From Erigeron canadensis (taxonomy: Eukaryota > Streptophyta > Magnoliopsida > Asterales > Asteraceae): 64,000 nucleotides of DNA. Below the pieces are notes generated by a model. The model searched no databases and was not told the DNA's origin. It was given only the letters and a program-made list of their open reading frames with translations. The translations under genes and the position numbers were made by a program. Of this stretch, positions 1 to 10,309 are shown piece after piece. The stretch lies in contig NC_057761.1 in the NCBI RefSeq assembly GCF_010389155.1, forward strand, positions 10,976,501 through 11,040,500, given 5' to 3'. Positions within the stretch are counted from its first letter, which is position 1, and each line of letters starts with the position of its first letter.

Positions 1-2009
1 GTGCATTAGTTCTCACAACTTCGCATATATTTTGAAGGATAGTTTTGGTAGAAGATGAATGGATGAAAAATTAGAACTAAACATAAAAGATATTATGGGG
101 ATAAAAAAAAGTACTTAGGGTGCGTTTATTTGAGAAAAACACCATGTTTTTTATTTTTGTTTTCAAAGAAAATATGAAAAATAGATTACGCGTTCAAATC
201 AAAGTTTTCCAAAAATGTTTTACATGAAAACAGAAAATAATGTTTAAAACTTTTCTATGGGAAATTAGAAAACATTTTTCTTATTGTTTTCCACTCTTAA
301 TTTTTTATTTTTGAAATTTTGAAAATCTCAAATTGTTTTTCATTTTCAAATTTTAAACGTGTTTTCAAAGTCTCCATTTGTTTTATAGAGATGGAACCTC
401 TTTTCATTTTCAAGAAAATTAGAGTTGGAAAATTAGAAAACATTTTCCACAAACTAGTTGACTTGTATATTAATATTATGTACTTGCTTTTGCGGTTAAA
501 AAAAAAATAGAAATCATCAAAATGGCAACAAGTTTAACGACTCTCTTTCCTATGTTACTAATTTACATTTTAGGGACATTTATTTCCGATGTGACAAGTA
601 TCACAAATTTAGCAACACCGAACTCCTACATGTCACTGAATTTGTCTGAATTTAGAGACAACGACATACACTATGTCTCTAACGATGTTGTTAACTTTAT
701 GACATCTTAACGTCTGTTGGTATCCATGTCGTTGATATTGAGTTACCCCAAATATGTTATAAAATGTGTTGCTATTTTTGAGACGTTACTTAAAATGTCT
801 AAGATTATGTTACTAATTCAAATATGCCTCAGGTATATCCTAACACTATAATCATAGATGATGTTATTTAGTAGGGTGAAAAGTTACCAGTTTAAAAGTA
901 TACAAATGTTTGACTAGAAATTAAAGTCAGGTTATCCTGCTCAAACAAATTACCCCCCCCCCCCCCCCCCCCCCCCCTTGCCTCCGTCTCTGCCAATGAT
1001 TTGTAACATCGCGTTGAATCCGTCATTGTACCTCAATCCGCTGTTGATCCATCACTGAAGCTTCTGCCTCCGTCTCTGCCAATGAATCCATGGCAATCTC
1101 TGATGAATCGGTCATCGCACGTCGGAAGCCGTTTGATTTCATCACAATCTTCTTGGTCTCATCTGGTAAAGTTTATATTTAATAGAGTTAATTACTGAAA
1201 TGATACTCGTGGTTTGGTCGAAATTTAAATCTAACAGGTAATTTTACCAAACTATAGGTACCATTTCAACAATTTACTCTATTTAATATAAGCGGTATAA
1301 TTGACAATAAAATTTCTGGTGTTGCAAAATTTCGACATGGTGTGATACGTTGCTATATTCGTTTTGTGTTTTGTGTCTAATAGTAGCAACATAGGTAGAG
1401 ACGTGTATGACAACAAGTCCAACACAAACAATGTTTTGTAACATAGTTAATTACGACTGAAAACTTTTTTTCGAGACGCACATGTCAGCATAGCTCTTTA
1501 TATCGCGAACATTTGTGACATTCATTAATATGTTGCAAATTCCATATCCCACAGTAGCTTGCATGTTTCGTTTTTGTTGTCTTAAAACAAAAATACATAT
1601 TCGCGATAAACTACCATCAAAATAAGTAGATAACAACTAAGAATTTAAGAAAGAGAAAGAAATGTAATTTTAATGATGTCATGTTAGTTTGTAAAATTTC
1701 TTTCGTTATTTGTGAGGCTGGTTTCGCCATTCGTGTCGATTTATTTTACCAGTTATGATCGGATCTAGCCGCTTAATTAAGGCCGATTGTTGTACTTAGC
1801 AATGGCATTTTCTGGTCTAATGGTCGATTTACCAACCGTGTTATTGCTATTTTTGTAGTGGTGGTGTCTTAATGTTCTTCTGGTTGTGATATCACGGTAA
1901 GGTACGTCACTTCTTACCAGAGTTCTTCCGCTAGTTAGCCACCGTTTAATTATCTTTACTCCTTTATAAAGCAAAAGGCTTATTTTTATTTTTAGAAAGT
2001 TCTGTCTTT
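1..2009. other. AT-rich intergenic DNA, no gene recognised
   Basis: I see no reading frame with recognisable protein similarity here. The short open frames (at most about 65 codons) are what AT-rich DNA gives by chance. The stretch starting near 119 has the look of a MITE end (a T-rich region following GGGTGCGTTT), but I could not find a partner end. The only striking feature is the poly-C tract, listed separately, with a short direct repeat just after it. Confidence 0.5.
953..977. repeat. 25-base poly-C homopolymer
   Basis: A run of 25 consecutive C residues follows an A/T-rich stretch. It is followed by the motif TGCCTCCGTCTCTGCCAATGA at about 979, which recurs nearly unchanged at about 1065, giving a short direct repeat. 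Homopolymer length is prone to assembly error, so the exact count is uncertain. Confidence 0.9.
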
Positions 2010-2906
2010 GAATTACCGAAATTGCCCTTGGACATTTTAAGCTTTTAATGAATTAATTTACACTTCAACCCTTATCTTTTAAAATATTTTTACTATCACC
2101 TTTACATCAACCTAGAGTCCTACACCAATTGACACCGCCACCACCACCAATAATACCATCACCGACACCACAAGTAGACCGCCGTCCCCGCTAACGCCGC
2201 TGCATTGCGCGGGTACCATCCTCGTTCTACTATAAATACCAACCAATTGAACTGTTGCCAGAAATTTGTTTTACCGTTTCTAAAAGGGGTTGTGATAATT
2301 TTGTTTCGATTCCGAGGGAAATATATTTGTTTATTTATAATGACCCTTGGTTTTGAGATCGATAATCCATATTATATTGCGGGGTAAAATAAAAAGTTGA
2401 CAACGTGCTTAACATTTGATAAATTACAACTATGACGGATTATACGTAAACTTGTTCCTATACGTATCTGATCCTCATTTGTATATGTATATAATAATGT
2501 TATCTTTATAAGATATGTTATTATTTTTATAAATTATTATAACTTAATCAAAGTTAAAGTGAAAAAATGTTATTGTATTGTTGATAATAGTACGTGTATC
2601 ACCAAAAATGAATAAATAAGGAACTTTAAAGTTGATAACTTACGAGCATGGTACTTGCACAATGTGGTTGTGGTGGTGAGAAAAGTGGTTTAGTGGTGTC
2701 GGTGATGGTATCATTGGTGGTGGTGACGGTGTCAAGTGTGTAGGTTGATTTAATTGTGATAGTAGAAAATTTTAAAAGATAAGGGCTTAAAGTATAAATT
2801 ATTAAAGTAAGGTTTAAAGTGTAAATTAATTCATTAAGGGCAAACTTGGTATTTTATAAAAACTATTTTCATAGTAGGTATTTATTAAGGATAATTTAGT
2901 AATTCC
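2010..2906. mobile_element. Foldback element with ~200-250-bp inverted arms
   Basis: The left arm (about 2010-2235) and the right arm (about 2645-2906) are imperfect inverted copies. Shared landmarks in order are GAATTACCGAAATTGCCCTT, AATGAATTAATTTACACTT, CTTATCTTTTAAAAT, a block of CACCACCA/TACCATCACCGACACCA, and a GGTACCAT end close to the loop. The loop (2236-2640) is AT-rich and non-coding. Long imperfect arms are typical of nonautonomous Mutator-like or foldback transposons. I did not find a convincing target-site duplication, so the class is not settled. Confidence 0.6.
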
Positions 2907-3420
2907 GTATGTAATTATTGTGTAACTATTGTAATAATTTTTATAAAGGTGTATAAATAGATATGTACATTTAAAAGATCCTCATCTTTTAGATTAAATC
3001 AAATGTCAAAATTCAAATTTGACTGTTACATTATATTTTGCCCTTATAACTAATCAAAAAGTTGTGGTTTTAATTATTCAACAACTTTAGAAGATCCTTA
3101 TCTTAAATTAATTGTTTTATTAATGAGGCAAACCTGATTACACGTATGTTAATGTTGGGGACCTCTAATGATAAGAGCATAACATTGTTTAAGCCATCCA
3201 CAACATATGCATTTATTTTCCATCCACAACATATGCATTTATTTTATTTCACAATATATAAAACAATGATTGTTGTAGACTTCGATTTTTCAACAAAACT
3301 AAGCAAAAAAATGGAGCAAATAAAGACGACATTTAATCAACACTTAGAGGCCAATCCTTGCCTTTTGTAGGCAAAGAATAACTATTAGAAATCTTAGTTT
3401 ACAACATATAATAGAAGGAT
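2907..3420. other. Intergenic, no gene recognised
   Basis: AT-rich DNA. A 74-codon frame at 3146-3370 resembles nothing I know and contains an internal repeat (a phrase around CATCCACAACATATGC occurs twice in tandem, about 3197-3240). Confidence 0.4.
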
Positions 3421-3424
3421 GTAT

Positions 3425-3500
3425 GATTTGATAGTCAACTGGGCTTTAAAGTATATACAATGTCTCAAGTTCGACTCTTTCATTTTCCTTGAATTGATCT
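3425..3500 (+). mobile_element. SINE-like tRNA-derived head (A and B boxes)
   Basis: TAGTCAACTGG near 3431 resembles an RNA polymerase III A box. AAGTTCGACTCTTTC near 3468 resembles a B box, and the spacing of roughly 37 bases suits a tRNA-derived promoter. This combination is common at the 5' end of plant SINEs. A defined 3' tail and target-site duplications were not seen, so this may be a fragment. Confidence 0.4.
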
Positions 3501-4251
3501 TATTATCTAGTCTATACAGTTTCACGTACCATCCATCAATTCTTCTGCATGGTCGGATTTATTGGTGATTGGACTGAGCGGCATGTCTCTTCATGTCAAT
3601 ATGTGTCTATACATATATATCGATTATCACATATTATATATAGTTTACAAACATGGATAGAGGAACCAAACATAAACCTCTCTTCCTCAAATCTGTTCTT
3701 CCATTGTTGTTTTCTTCATATGTTATGTTCCTGCTTTGATCTTCCCTCTTTAGAAGTTGGAAATGACCATCAAATCCACCTTCTTTCTCCTACAATTTAT
3801 GACGCAAACTCGTTTAGCAAATCAATATTTTTTGCTCATAATAAGATGTCGAATTGAAGTGATGTATATATCGGAATATTTACCAGAGAATTCTGCATGA
3901 TATCATCATCTACTTTTATTTGATTAAACCCCATTTGTGGACTCCCAACCTATTAACAAACAAAAATCACTGAAAGAACTTACTATTCAACACAAGGATA
4001 ACTTTGATTAAACTAGCAACAAACTTTAGATTAATTAATCCCAAATCTATAAATCAAGTATAAGAATTATCAAATATTTATTAACCTAGCTAGTCACTTG
4101 GATTGATAAAAAGTTAAATTTGCTTTTCACAGTTGATAAAATTCTACATTTGGGAGTTGATTCAAAGTTCGTTGCAAATAATCCTTCAACAAAATTATTA
4201 GTAACATCTATTCAAACAAAGTAATTAAAGAAAGTTGATTAAACTAATTAA
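3501..4251. other. Intergenic; downstream region of the VUP-like gene
   Basis: A 102-codon plus-strand frame (3549-3857) has no recognisable domain and is probably fortuitous. The segment 3960-4251 lies downstream of the minus-strand VUP-like gene and presumably holds its 3' UTR and polyadenylation region. No individual signal could be assigned with confidence. Confidence 0.4.
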
Positions 4252-4593
4252 TTATGGTCTGACCTTGGGACTATTAACAGGAGAACTAGCAGTATCTTCT
4301 AAAGAATCATCGTAAAGAATCTTATCTCTTGTTCGTCTACTTGATTTCTTGATAAGATTCAGTTTCTTGGGGAATCTTGGGGCTGCGCCATTCATCGAAT
4401 TAGCTATGTTATTCCAGTCGGCGTACGAACCAGCATCAGATAGTTCTGTTTGATGATGATCTTGTTGTTGGGCAACCATAAAATCCTCAAAATAACTAGT
4501 CCAACCGCTCTCTTCGGTGGTTAGGGTGTCGGTATCAGCCACTGATTTGGTCATGGAATTAGTATATGAATATGATGAATGATTCAAGTCCAT
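4252..4593 (-). CDS. Vascular-related unknown protein (VUP)-like small protein, 113 aa
   Basis: The first in-frame ATG lies at 4591-4593; the open frame extends upstream only without an ATG, so that extension is taken as 5' UTR. The predicted protein is small, hydrophilic and without membrane segments. Its recognisable features are the block ESGWTSYFEDF in the N-terminal third, an SDAGS motif in the middle, a basic KKSSRRTRDK stretch, and the C-terminal DDSLEDTASSPVNSPK. That combination matches my memory of the plant VUP family, small proteins linked to vascular tissue and hormone-dependent growth. The related SOB-FIVE-LIKE family also has an SGWT core, so it is the main alternative. The last codons (AAG then GTCAGACC, then TAA) could instead be a weak splice donor, in which case a short further exon exists. 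No neighbouring gene suggests a function. Confidence 0.65.
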   Translation of the reverse strand: MDLNHSSYSYTNSMTKSVADTDTLTTEESGWTSYFEDFMVAQQQDHHQTELSDAGSYADWNNIANSMNGAAPRFPKKLNLIKKSSRRTRDKILYDDSLEDTASSPVNSPKVRP

Positions 4594-4772
4594 AGAGAAA
4601 GATGTATGTATAGAAGGCTTACAAATAAAGGAACACCATATTAATAGATTTAGATATATAGAAGTGAAAAATAATACAATAATACAAGTAGATTCTTGGT
4701 GTGGGGGCAAGTGAGGTGGGAAGCAGGTTAATTGAAGGAGGAGTTGCAACAGAAGAATAATAAGAAATCCTA

Positions 4773-4780
4773 GTATATAT
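4773..4780 (-). promoter_or_regulatory. Candidate TATA box of the VUP-like gene
   Basis: Read on the minus strand the sequence is ATATATAC within CTCATATATACTAGG, about 180 bases upstream of the chosen ATG. That would give a 5' UTR of roughly 150 bases. Many TA-rich strings occur in this window, so this is suggestive only. Confidence 0.35.
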
Positions 4781-5236
4781 GAGAGACGTGCAAAGAAGGA
4801 AACAAAAATGATAGGGCCATAGAGGGTTGACCTTTGTAACTTCTATCAAATAGACCTATCATGTCTAATAACTAAAGGTCCATTTTCATGGCTTTTTCTC
4901 AATTAAGTGCAATTAAGTTTTGATATATATTTTTGTTACAGTTAGTCGGTATTCGACATCAAGGAACACTTCACCGTATAATGGTGAAGCTCTGCACGTA
5001 CTGTAGATTACGAGTTGTACACCATAAGTCGTTACAAGTGATTTATGTAGAAAACCCACAGATTTATGATCACTCATAAAAGTCGAACCCAATACTTGTA
5101 AGAAAAACCAAGAATACACCTGTTAGTTGAGCTAGCTTCATTTGCAATTAAGTTTTGATATGATTAATATTTTTACTAGCAATGTTAGACACAACAAATA
5201 CATACACTCCATTGCACATTATATAATTATATAAAA

Positions 5237-6132
5237 GGAAAAATTTCATATATGTCATTACTAAGTTACAAAATATCATATTCATCCAATTAAACTTTGA
5301 AATATCATATATGTCATTTTTAATTTATCAATATATCAAATATGACATTATTGAGTAACAAAATATCATATATGTCATTCCTAATCTATGAATGTATCAA
5401 ATATGTCATTATTAATTAATTAATAAAAGATCAAATATCTCCAAATAAAATTTAGTCAAAATTAAAACATTATATATGTCATTGATTCAATATATCAAAT
5501 ATGTCATTGGCATATATCCCTAATATGTACAATTAAATTAGTTTAATCAAAATTAAAAATTTAAATTTGGTTTTAAATTATCAATGATAAACTTGAAATT
5601 CACGGTTACTCACGTTTTTTTTTGTTTTAATCTTCTGATCGATGTATTTAGTTCAATGTTATCGATATGATTAATTTGATTGATATTATTAAATCCGTTA
5701 GTTATTCGATTGAATCCATGATATATAATTAAGTGTTCTTGCAATCATGGTTTGTAAGTGACTCACTGACTCAACCATATATGATGTTTTTATTTGTCTC
5801 TATGACATTTGATGCAGTAAGAACTCATGAACTAAAAAATATGCGAATTTAAATTTTAATGATAAGTTTAATTATTATTTTAATATTTAATTTAAGTTAA
5901 TTGACTTTTTTGAACATATTTTATATATCATATTGACATGTTAGATATATTTTGAAAATAATAATGACATATATAATATCTATAATGAATTTGAGTATAT
6001 ATGATATTGTTTTAGTTAAAAATGGTATATTTGATATTTTAAAGTATTAAAAATAGTATATATGATTTTTTAAGTTTTAATAGAATAAATATGATATTTT
6101 GTAATTTAGTAATGGCATATATGAAATTTTCT
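5237..6132. mobile_element. Nonautonomous Mutator-like element, ~100-bp TIRs, 10-bp target repeat
   Basis: The ends are imperfect inverted repeats: AAAATTTCATATATGTCATTAC on the left corresponds, reversed, to the GTAATGGCATATATGAAATTTTC end on the right, and similarity runs on for about 100 bp. The element is flanked by the direct repeat TTATATAAAA at 5227-5236 and 6133-6142. A 9-10-bp duplication with long inverted repeats is the Mutator superfamily signature. The interior is AT-rich, lacks a transposase, and repeats a phrase like ATATCAAATATGTCATT several times. The flanks are low complexity, so the target repeat deserves caution. Confidence 0.65.
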
Positions 6133-6142
6133 TTATATAAAA

Positions 6143-7129
6143 CATATAAAACATGCATGTATTGTTATGTATAGCTAGATTAAATGTGTTGTGGGAACAT
6201 CACCATCAACAAATTATAAAGTGCAAGTAAACCACAACTAAGCTAATAAATCTTGTTTTCTCTTATAATATACTAGGCTTGAGATTAATGTAAAATTGTT
6301 TATAAATGGTCACAAGCATATTTTGGTTTATCCTAAATCTTTATTTTCTTTTTGTTGACTTTGTTATTTGTTATTTTTTGTTTTCTGTTAGCTATTTTCT
6401 GTGCTTTAACTGTAGTCAGTTAACTAAATGAATGAAAACGTTTGTCATAAACTCATAATGCTTGCTAGTAGTGTACGTATTCCCTGTTATTAGGCAAATG
6501 TGATTGAATAAGTTAGACGGGGCCTAAAAGAATAGTGAACATAATGCTTATTAGTAGTAGTGTATATTACTTTCATGTTCGGTTTGATTAGTTAGATATT
6601 ATTAGCGTACACAGTATTGTAATAGATCGACAATCATTATTTCATTAAATAATATAACTTGAAGAATAAAATCAGGCCCAAGATTCGGATTTTAGATGAA
6701 AGTATATCAATCACAAGTTAATAATTATGCTGATTTCGTACAGTTCCAATTAGCAACGAATAATTATGTCTAATTAAATTAATACTCTCATGGCCAATCA
6801 TGCGGTAATGTAGTAAAATTTGGGGTAGTTAATAGATCAATTTGTAGCTAAAAAAACTAGGTGATCATTGAAAACTTTTGTTGTGTACTATCATAAATGA
6901 TAATCCATGTCAAATTTATGTACCCAATAAAATTAAAACGAGTTAAAGTTTGTCTTATATCTTATTTCACATCTTCGGTATGGTAGAAAGACCGTATTAG
7001 CTTTGAAGTTAATTTGCATTATTCCTAGACTTTTTGTTTGTACAAAAAAAAAAAAAAAACCAACAAAACCTTTTTAGCTTGAATAAAAAACGAAAATATG
7101 CAACAAAATCAGATCTATAATCAACCATG
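6143..7129. other. AT-rich intergenic, no gene recognised
   Basis: No open frame above noise and no domain recognised. A poly-A run at about 7045-7060 is not attached to a recognisable retroposon. Confidence 0.4.
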
Positions 7130-7449
7130 GTTATATCTAGAGGTGAGCAAAACCAAACCATAAACCACAAAAACTATAAAAAATCAAAACCACAAAACCG
7201 TCCCATAATAATGGTTTGGATTTTGGTTGGATATAAAAAAACAAACTGAACCGCATTATGTATTACTCGTATCAATTAAATTAAATTAAATTTTAATATT
7301 AGTTTAATTATTATATATTTATATATATCTCAAGATAGTGTACCCTAGCCTTTCATACGTATATAATGAGCCAGTTCATTTACTTTCGTATTGCTTAAGA
7401 TAATGTACCTTAGCCTTTGATACGTATATATATATGGGGGATCGAAGTA

Positions 7450-7615
7450 AAGGTGGGGTTGTCTCAAACTCAACTTGGGTGAAAAACTCCTTACATCTTG
7501 TTTTTTTATTCCATTAAAATTATGGGGCCCCATCATTTATCCATTATACAAAAAATAATTAAAAAATATTATGTGAGAGTTTTTTCACACAACTTGGGTG
7601 TGTGACAACCCAACA
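7450..7615. mobile_element. Small palindromic MITE in TA repeat, copy 1
   Basis: The ends are inverted: GGGTTGTCTCAAACTCAACTT on the left corresponds to AACTTGGGTGTGTGACAACCC on the right. The centre holds a perfect 12-bp palindrome, ATGGGGCCCCAT, at 7522-7533. TA tracts on both sides suggest insertion into, or expansion from, TA dinucleotides. A relative lies at about 8115-8276. Confidence 0.5.
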
Positions 7616-7618
7616 CAC

Positions 7619-7653
<35 letters not shown>

Positions 7654-7655
7654 TA

Positions 7656-8053
7656 TAGGGTAACACTCCGATGAGAACAGTCTTAAAATAAGAATGGTGA
7701 GAACACTTAAAAAACATCATTTTGATGCATTAAAAGTCCATAAAACTAACATAGTGCATAACTAATTATCATTATCTAAGTGTTTAACAACACATTGGCC
7801 TGTCAAAATCAAGAAAATCATGTTTTTTGTTTTGTTCATCCATCTTGGATGCATATTGTTCAAAACGATGTATCCACCAAAAAAAGTGATTTTTTCGATT
7901 TTGACGGATCAATGTGTTGTTAAACACTTAAATAATAATAATTAGTTATTCACTATGTTAGTTTTATGGACTATTAATGCATCAAAATGATGTTTTTTAA
8001 GTGTTCTCACCGTTCTTATTTTAAAACTGTTCTTATTTGATTGTTTCCCCTTA
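7656..8053. mobile_element. Palindromic MITE family A, copy 1
   Basis: Two inverted arms of about 150-190 bp share, in order, GGTGAGAACACTTAAAAAACATC, ATGCATTAAAAGTCCATAAAACT, AACTAATTATCATTATCTAAGTG, TTAACAACACATTG and a GTCAAAATC end at the loop. The element sits between long TA tracts. A second copy of the same family is at 48801-49197 and part of a third at about 48706-48800, which defines this as a repeat family within the window. The outer end GGGTAACACTCC is also shared. Confidence 0.65.
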
Positions 8054-8054
8054 T

Positions 8055-8106
<52 letters not shown>

Positions 8107-8114
8107 AAAAGGGA

Positions 8115-8276
8115 ATATAAGGCTGTCCGGCACCTAAGCTTAGGTGTAAAACCTCTCACATACTAATATTTTATTATTTATTGTTTAATGAACAAATGCA
8201 TGAGACCCCATGATTTTTATGGTTTAAAAAAAACAATATGTGAGTGTTCCACACCTAAGCTTAGATACCCGACAAC
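8115..8276. mobile_element. Small palindromic MITE in TA repeat, copy 2
   Basis: Related in layout to the element at 7450-7615: inverted ends built on CACCTAAGCTTAGGTG (8131-8146, itself a 16-bp palindrome) and CACACCTAAGCTTAGATACC, a central GAGACCCCAT block, and CTCTCACATA / ATGTGAGTG flanks. TA tracts bound it on both sides. Confidence 0.45.
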
Positions 8277-8301
8277 TTTATATTTACATCTCCAATATAT
8301 A

Positions 8302-8342
<41 letters not shown>

Positions 8343-8631
8343 CTCTGTTTTCTCAAAATCAACAAAGTAAACTTGTTCATTATCAACGGTGTTTACCCTT
8401 TTTTAGTATTGCTTCTCCAAACTCCAGTATCACATATAAGGGTGAGCAAAATTAAACCATAAACCACAAAAACTACAAAAAACCAAAAACCAATATGAAA
8501 AACCGAAAAACCAAACCGCTATAAACCATTTACAAATTGTTTGAAATTTTTTAAACCCACAATAATGGTTTGGTGTTTGGTTTTAACTAAAAACCGCACC
8601 AAACCGCACTATACTCACCCCTAGTTATAAC

Positions 8632-9469
8632 CAAAATCAACTGGGACGTAAAGTAAACAAAAATATAGATCCATTCTCAAAGAAGAAATTAAAAAGAAGT
8701 TACGATTGCGAAAAAAACGCTAGCAAAGTTCAAGGCAAAGGGTGGTTTAGTGGTGGTTGTAGAATTCACCGGTGTCTGTAAAGTCAGTATCAGTGAAGAT
8801 GGTGGTCAGGCAAACGTCGACTCTCTTGTGGTTGTGAAAATCACTAATAATGGATGGAATTTGTAGTGCGTTGATATAACTAAAAAAATCATGTTTTAGT
8901 GTCATATTTCCTGACATTTTAGCTATCAAAGAAATTTAAATTGTTGTAATTATTCTTGTTGGGACAAATATTAATGTAATAATAGTTCTTGGATCATTTT
9001 GTCAAGTGTAATAGAGTTGAAGGAGGGATGTCAAAAAGAATTTAATAAGCACATTTGATTCTAGACAATGTCTTTATATAGCCTTATATTAGTTGAAGCC
9101 AAATTGTCTATACGGGGATCATTAACATTATTTTTCACGGCTAACGTTATTTTAAAAATAAAAATGTTCACTAATCTATAGTACTTAACATAAAAAACTT
9201 AAAAGTTACATGTTTTGAGATGGAGAAATTATCTAAAATACACCCAATAATTGAATTACATTATTAATCTTTTATCTTTTAAAATATCTTAATTAACACT
9301 TTATATCAATTACTTTTATAACAATTACAACAATAGCGTGTTTGTCTTTTTTAATATAAAATAATTGAATTGATTAAGTAACTGAATAAATAAATAATGT
9401 GATTAAGTCAATACAATTTTTTTGGTTTATCTATAATCTATAGGGTTATATTCACATGGATCTTTAAAA
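8632..9469. other. Intergenic, no gene recognised
   Basis: A 60-codon minus-strand frame at 8747-8929 shows no recognisable domain. The remainder is AT-rich and featureless to my reading. Confidence 0.4.
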
Positions 9470-9519
9470 ATGGTAGAAATCAAGGGATTAATCTAAGTCC
9501 TTGGATCATCCATCATCAA

Positions 9520-9682
9520 AATCCAATCAAACATGATTGTTTATTCCGGTGAATTACTCCGGCTACTGTGCAATGATATTTGATTGGTCAAGCCAATCAA
9601 GCTTGATTGGTTACTCCGTCGGATTACTCCGGTGAATTACTCCGTCAACATTATCCAATCATATTTGATTGGTCAAGCAAAT
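9520..9682. repeat. Short tandem repeat that served as insertion target of the Tat element
   Basis: Units of about 65-87 bp share CAATCAAGCTTGATTGGTTACTCC, GTGAATTACTCCG and CCAATCATATTTGATTGGTCAAG. Another unit resumes at 16576-16670, directly after the Tat-type element, so the array was split by that insertion. The sequence CAATCAAGCTTGATTG is itself a perfect palindrome. Confidence 0.7.
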
Positions 9683-10237
9683 TGATGATATACCCATACG
9701 GAGCTTTAGCTCCGTATCCGAAGCAGAAGCAGAATACGAAGTCACCTTCGTACAGGTAAAACTATTTTATACTCATGACGGAGCTTGACCTCCGCTCAGC
9801 ATAACTACCTCGGAGCTCTAAAGGTAACAAATACCCGGCTCCGAGGAGATATATAATAAAGATCGGATCAAGATCTCCCCCGTAAATAATCTATTAAATA
9901 TATACCAAAGCTCCGATATACTCGGACGTAACTTGGTAACAAGATTACCACAAATCTCCTCAAGAAGGAAACAAGATATTCACAAAGGAGGAAGAGATTT
10001 ACCATAATTCACACACTATACGAGTTATACCTTCGATACTCAAAACCATCTCACGAGTTTATTCGACCTCCGAATAAACCCTAAATAAACCTTAAGTTGA
10101 CCAAATCGACGTAGACCAAAAACCATCCGGCGTAAAGCGGTCTCTCAGACCCTCTGACCGTAAGGGAATCGCCGATAAACATCCACAACCCCACTCACAC
10201 CTCCGGTTGAGCCATAGTGCGATTATTTGATCAAACA
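9683..10237 (+). repeat. 5' LTR of Tat element 1, TATA region deleted
   Basis: Runs from TGATGATATACC to the end TTTGATCAAACA, 555 bp against 620 bp for the 3' LTR. The missing 65 bp is one block: the 3' LTR segment with the TATA box and the following CAATATTATATAGATTC is absent here. The junction near 10007-10010 falls on ATTC, which occurs at both edges of the lost block. Transcription from this LTR is probably impaired. Confidence 0.85.
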
Positions 10238-10240
10238 AAT

Positions 10241-10256
10241 TGGCGCCATCCGTGAG
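10241..10256 (+). other. Primer-binding site of Tat element 1
   Basis: TGGCGCCATCCGTGAG lies three bases after the LTR end. The first seven bases match the 3' end of plant tRNA-Asp, the usual primer for elements with TGGCGCC sites; the later bases match poorly. Element 2 has nearly the same sequence at 23691-23706. Confidence 0.7.
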
Positions 10257-10309
10257 ACCCTTTGTCCTCAAAATCAAACCCCGACCACAATCATAATAAT
10301 CACAACAGA

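Larger units (their letters stand above)
7138..8623. mobile_element. hAT-like nonautonomous element, host to nested MITEs
   Basis: The left end begins TAGAGGTGAGCAAAACC and the right end, reversed, begins TAGGGGTGAGTATAGTG; such TAGGGGTG ends are typical of plant hAT MITEs. The flanks GTTATATC (7130-7137) and GTTATAAC (8624-8631) agree at 7 of 8 bases, matching the 8-bp duplication of hAT elements. A second left-end-like sequence (AAGGGTGAGCAAAATT) occurs at about 8438. The alternative is therefore two overlapping copies, one truncated. The interior is filled with TA-repeat tracts and three smaller palindromic elements listed below. Confidence 0.5.

Noticed and set aside
319..510. 63-codon plus-strand frame
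   Set aside because: Low complexity, Phe/Lys-rich, from T-rich DNA; no domain or splice context.
3549..3857. 102-codon plus-strand frame
   Set aside because: No recognisable motif, no plausible promoter or splice sites, typical of chance frames.
7942..8370. Frames rich in Ile-Tyr
   Set aside because: Translations of TA dinucleotide tracts.
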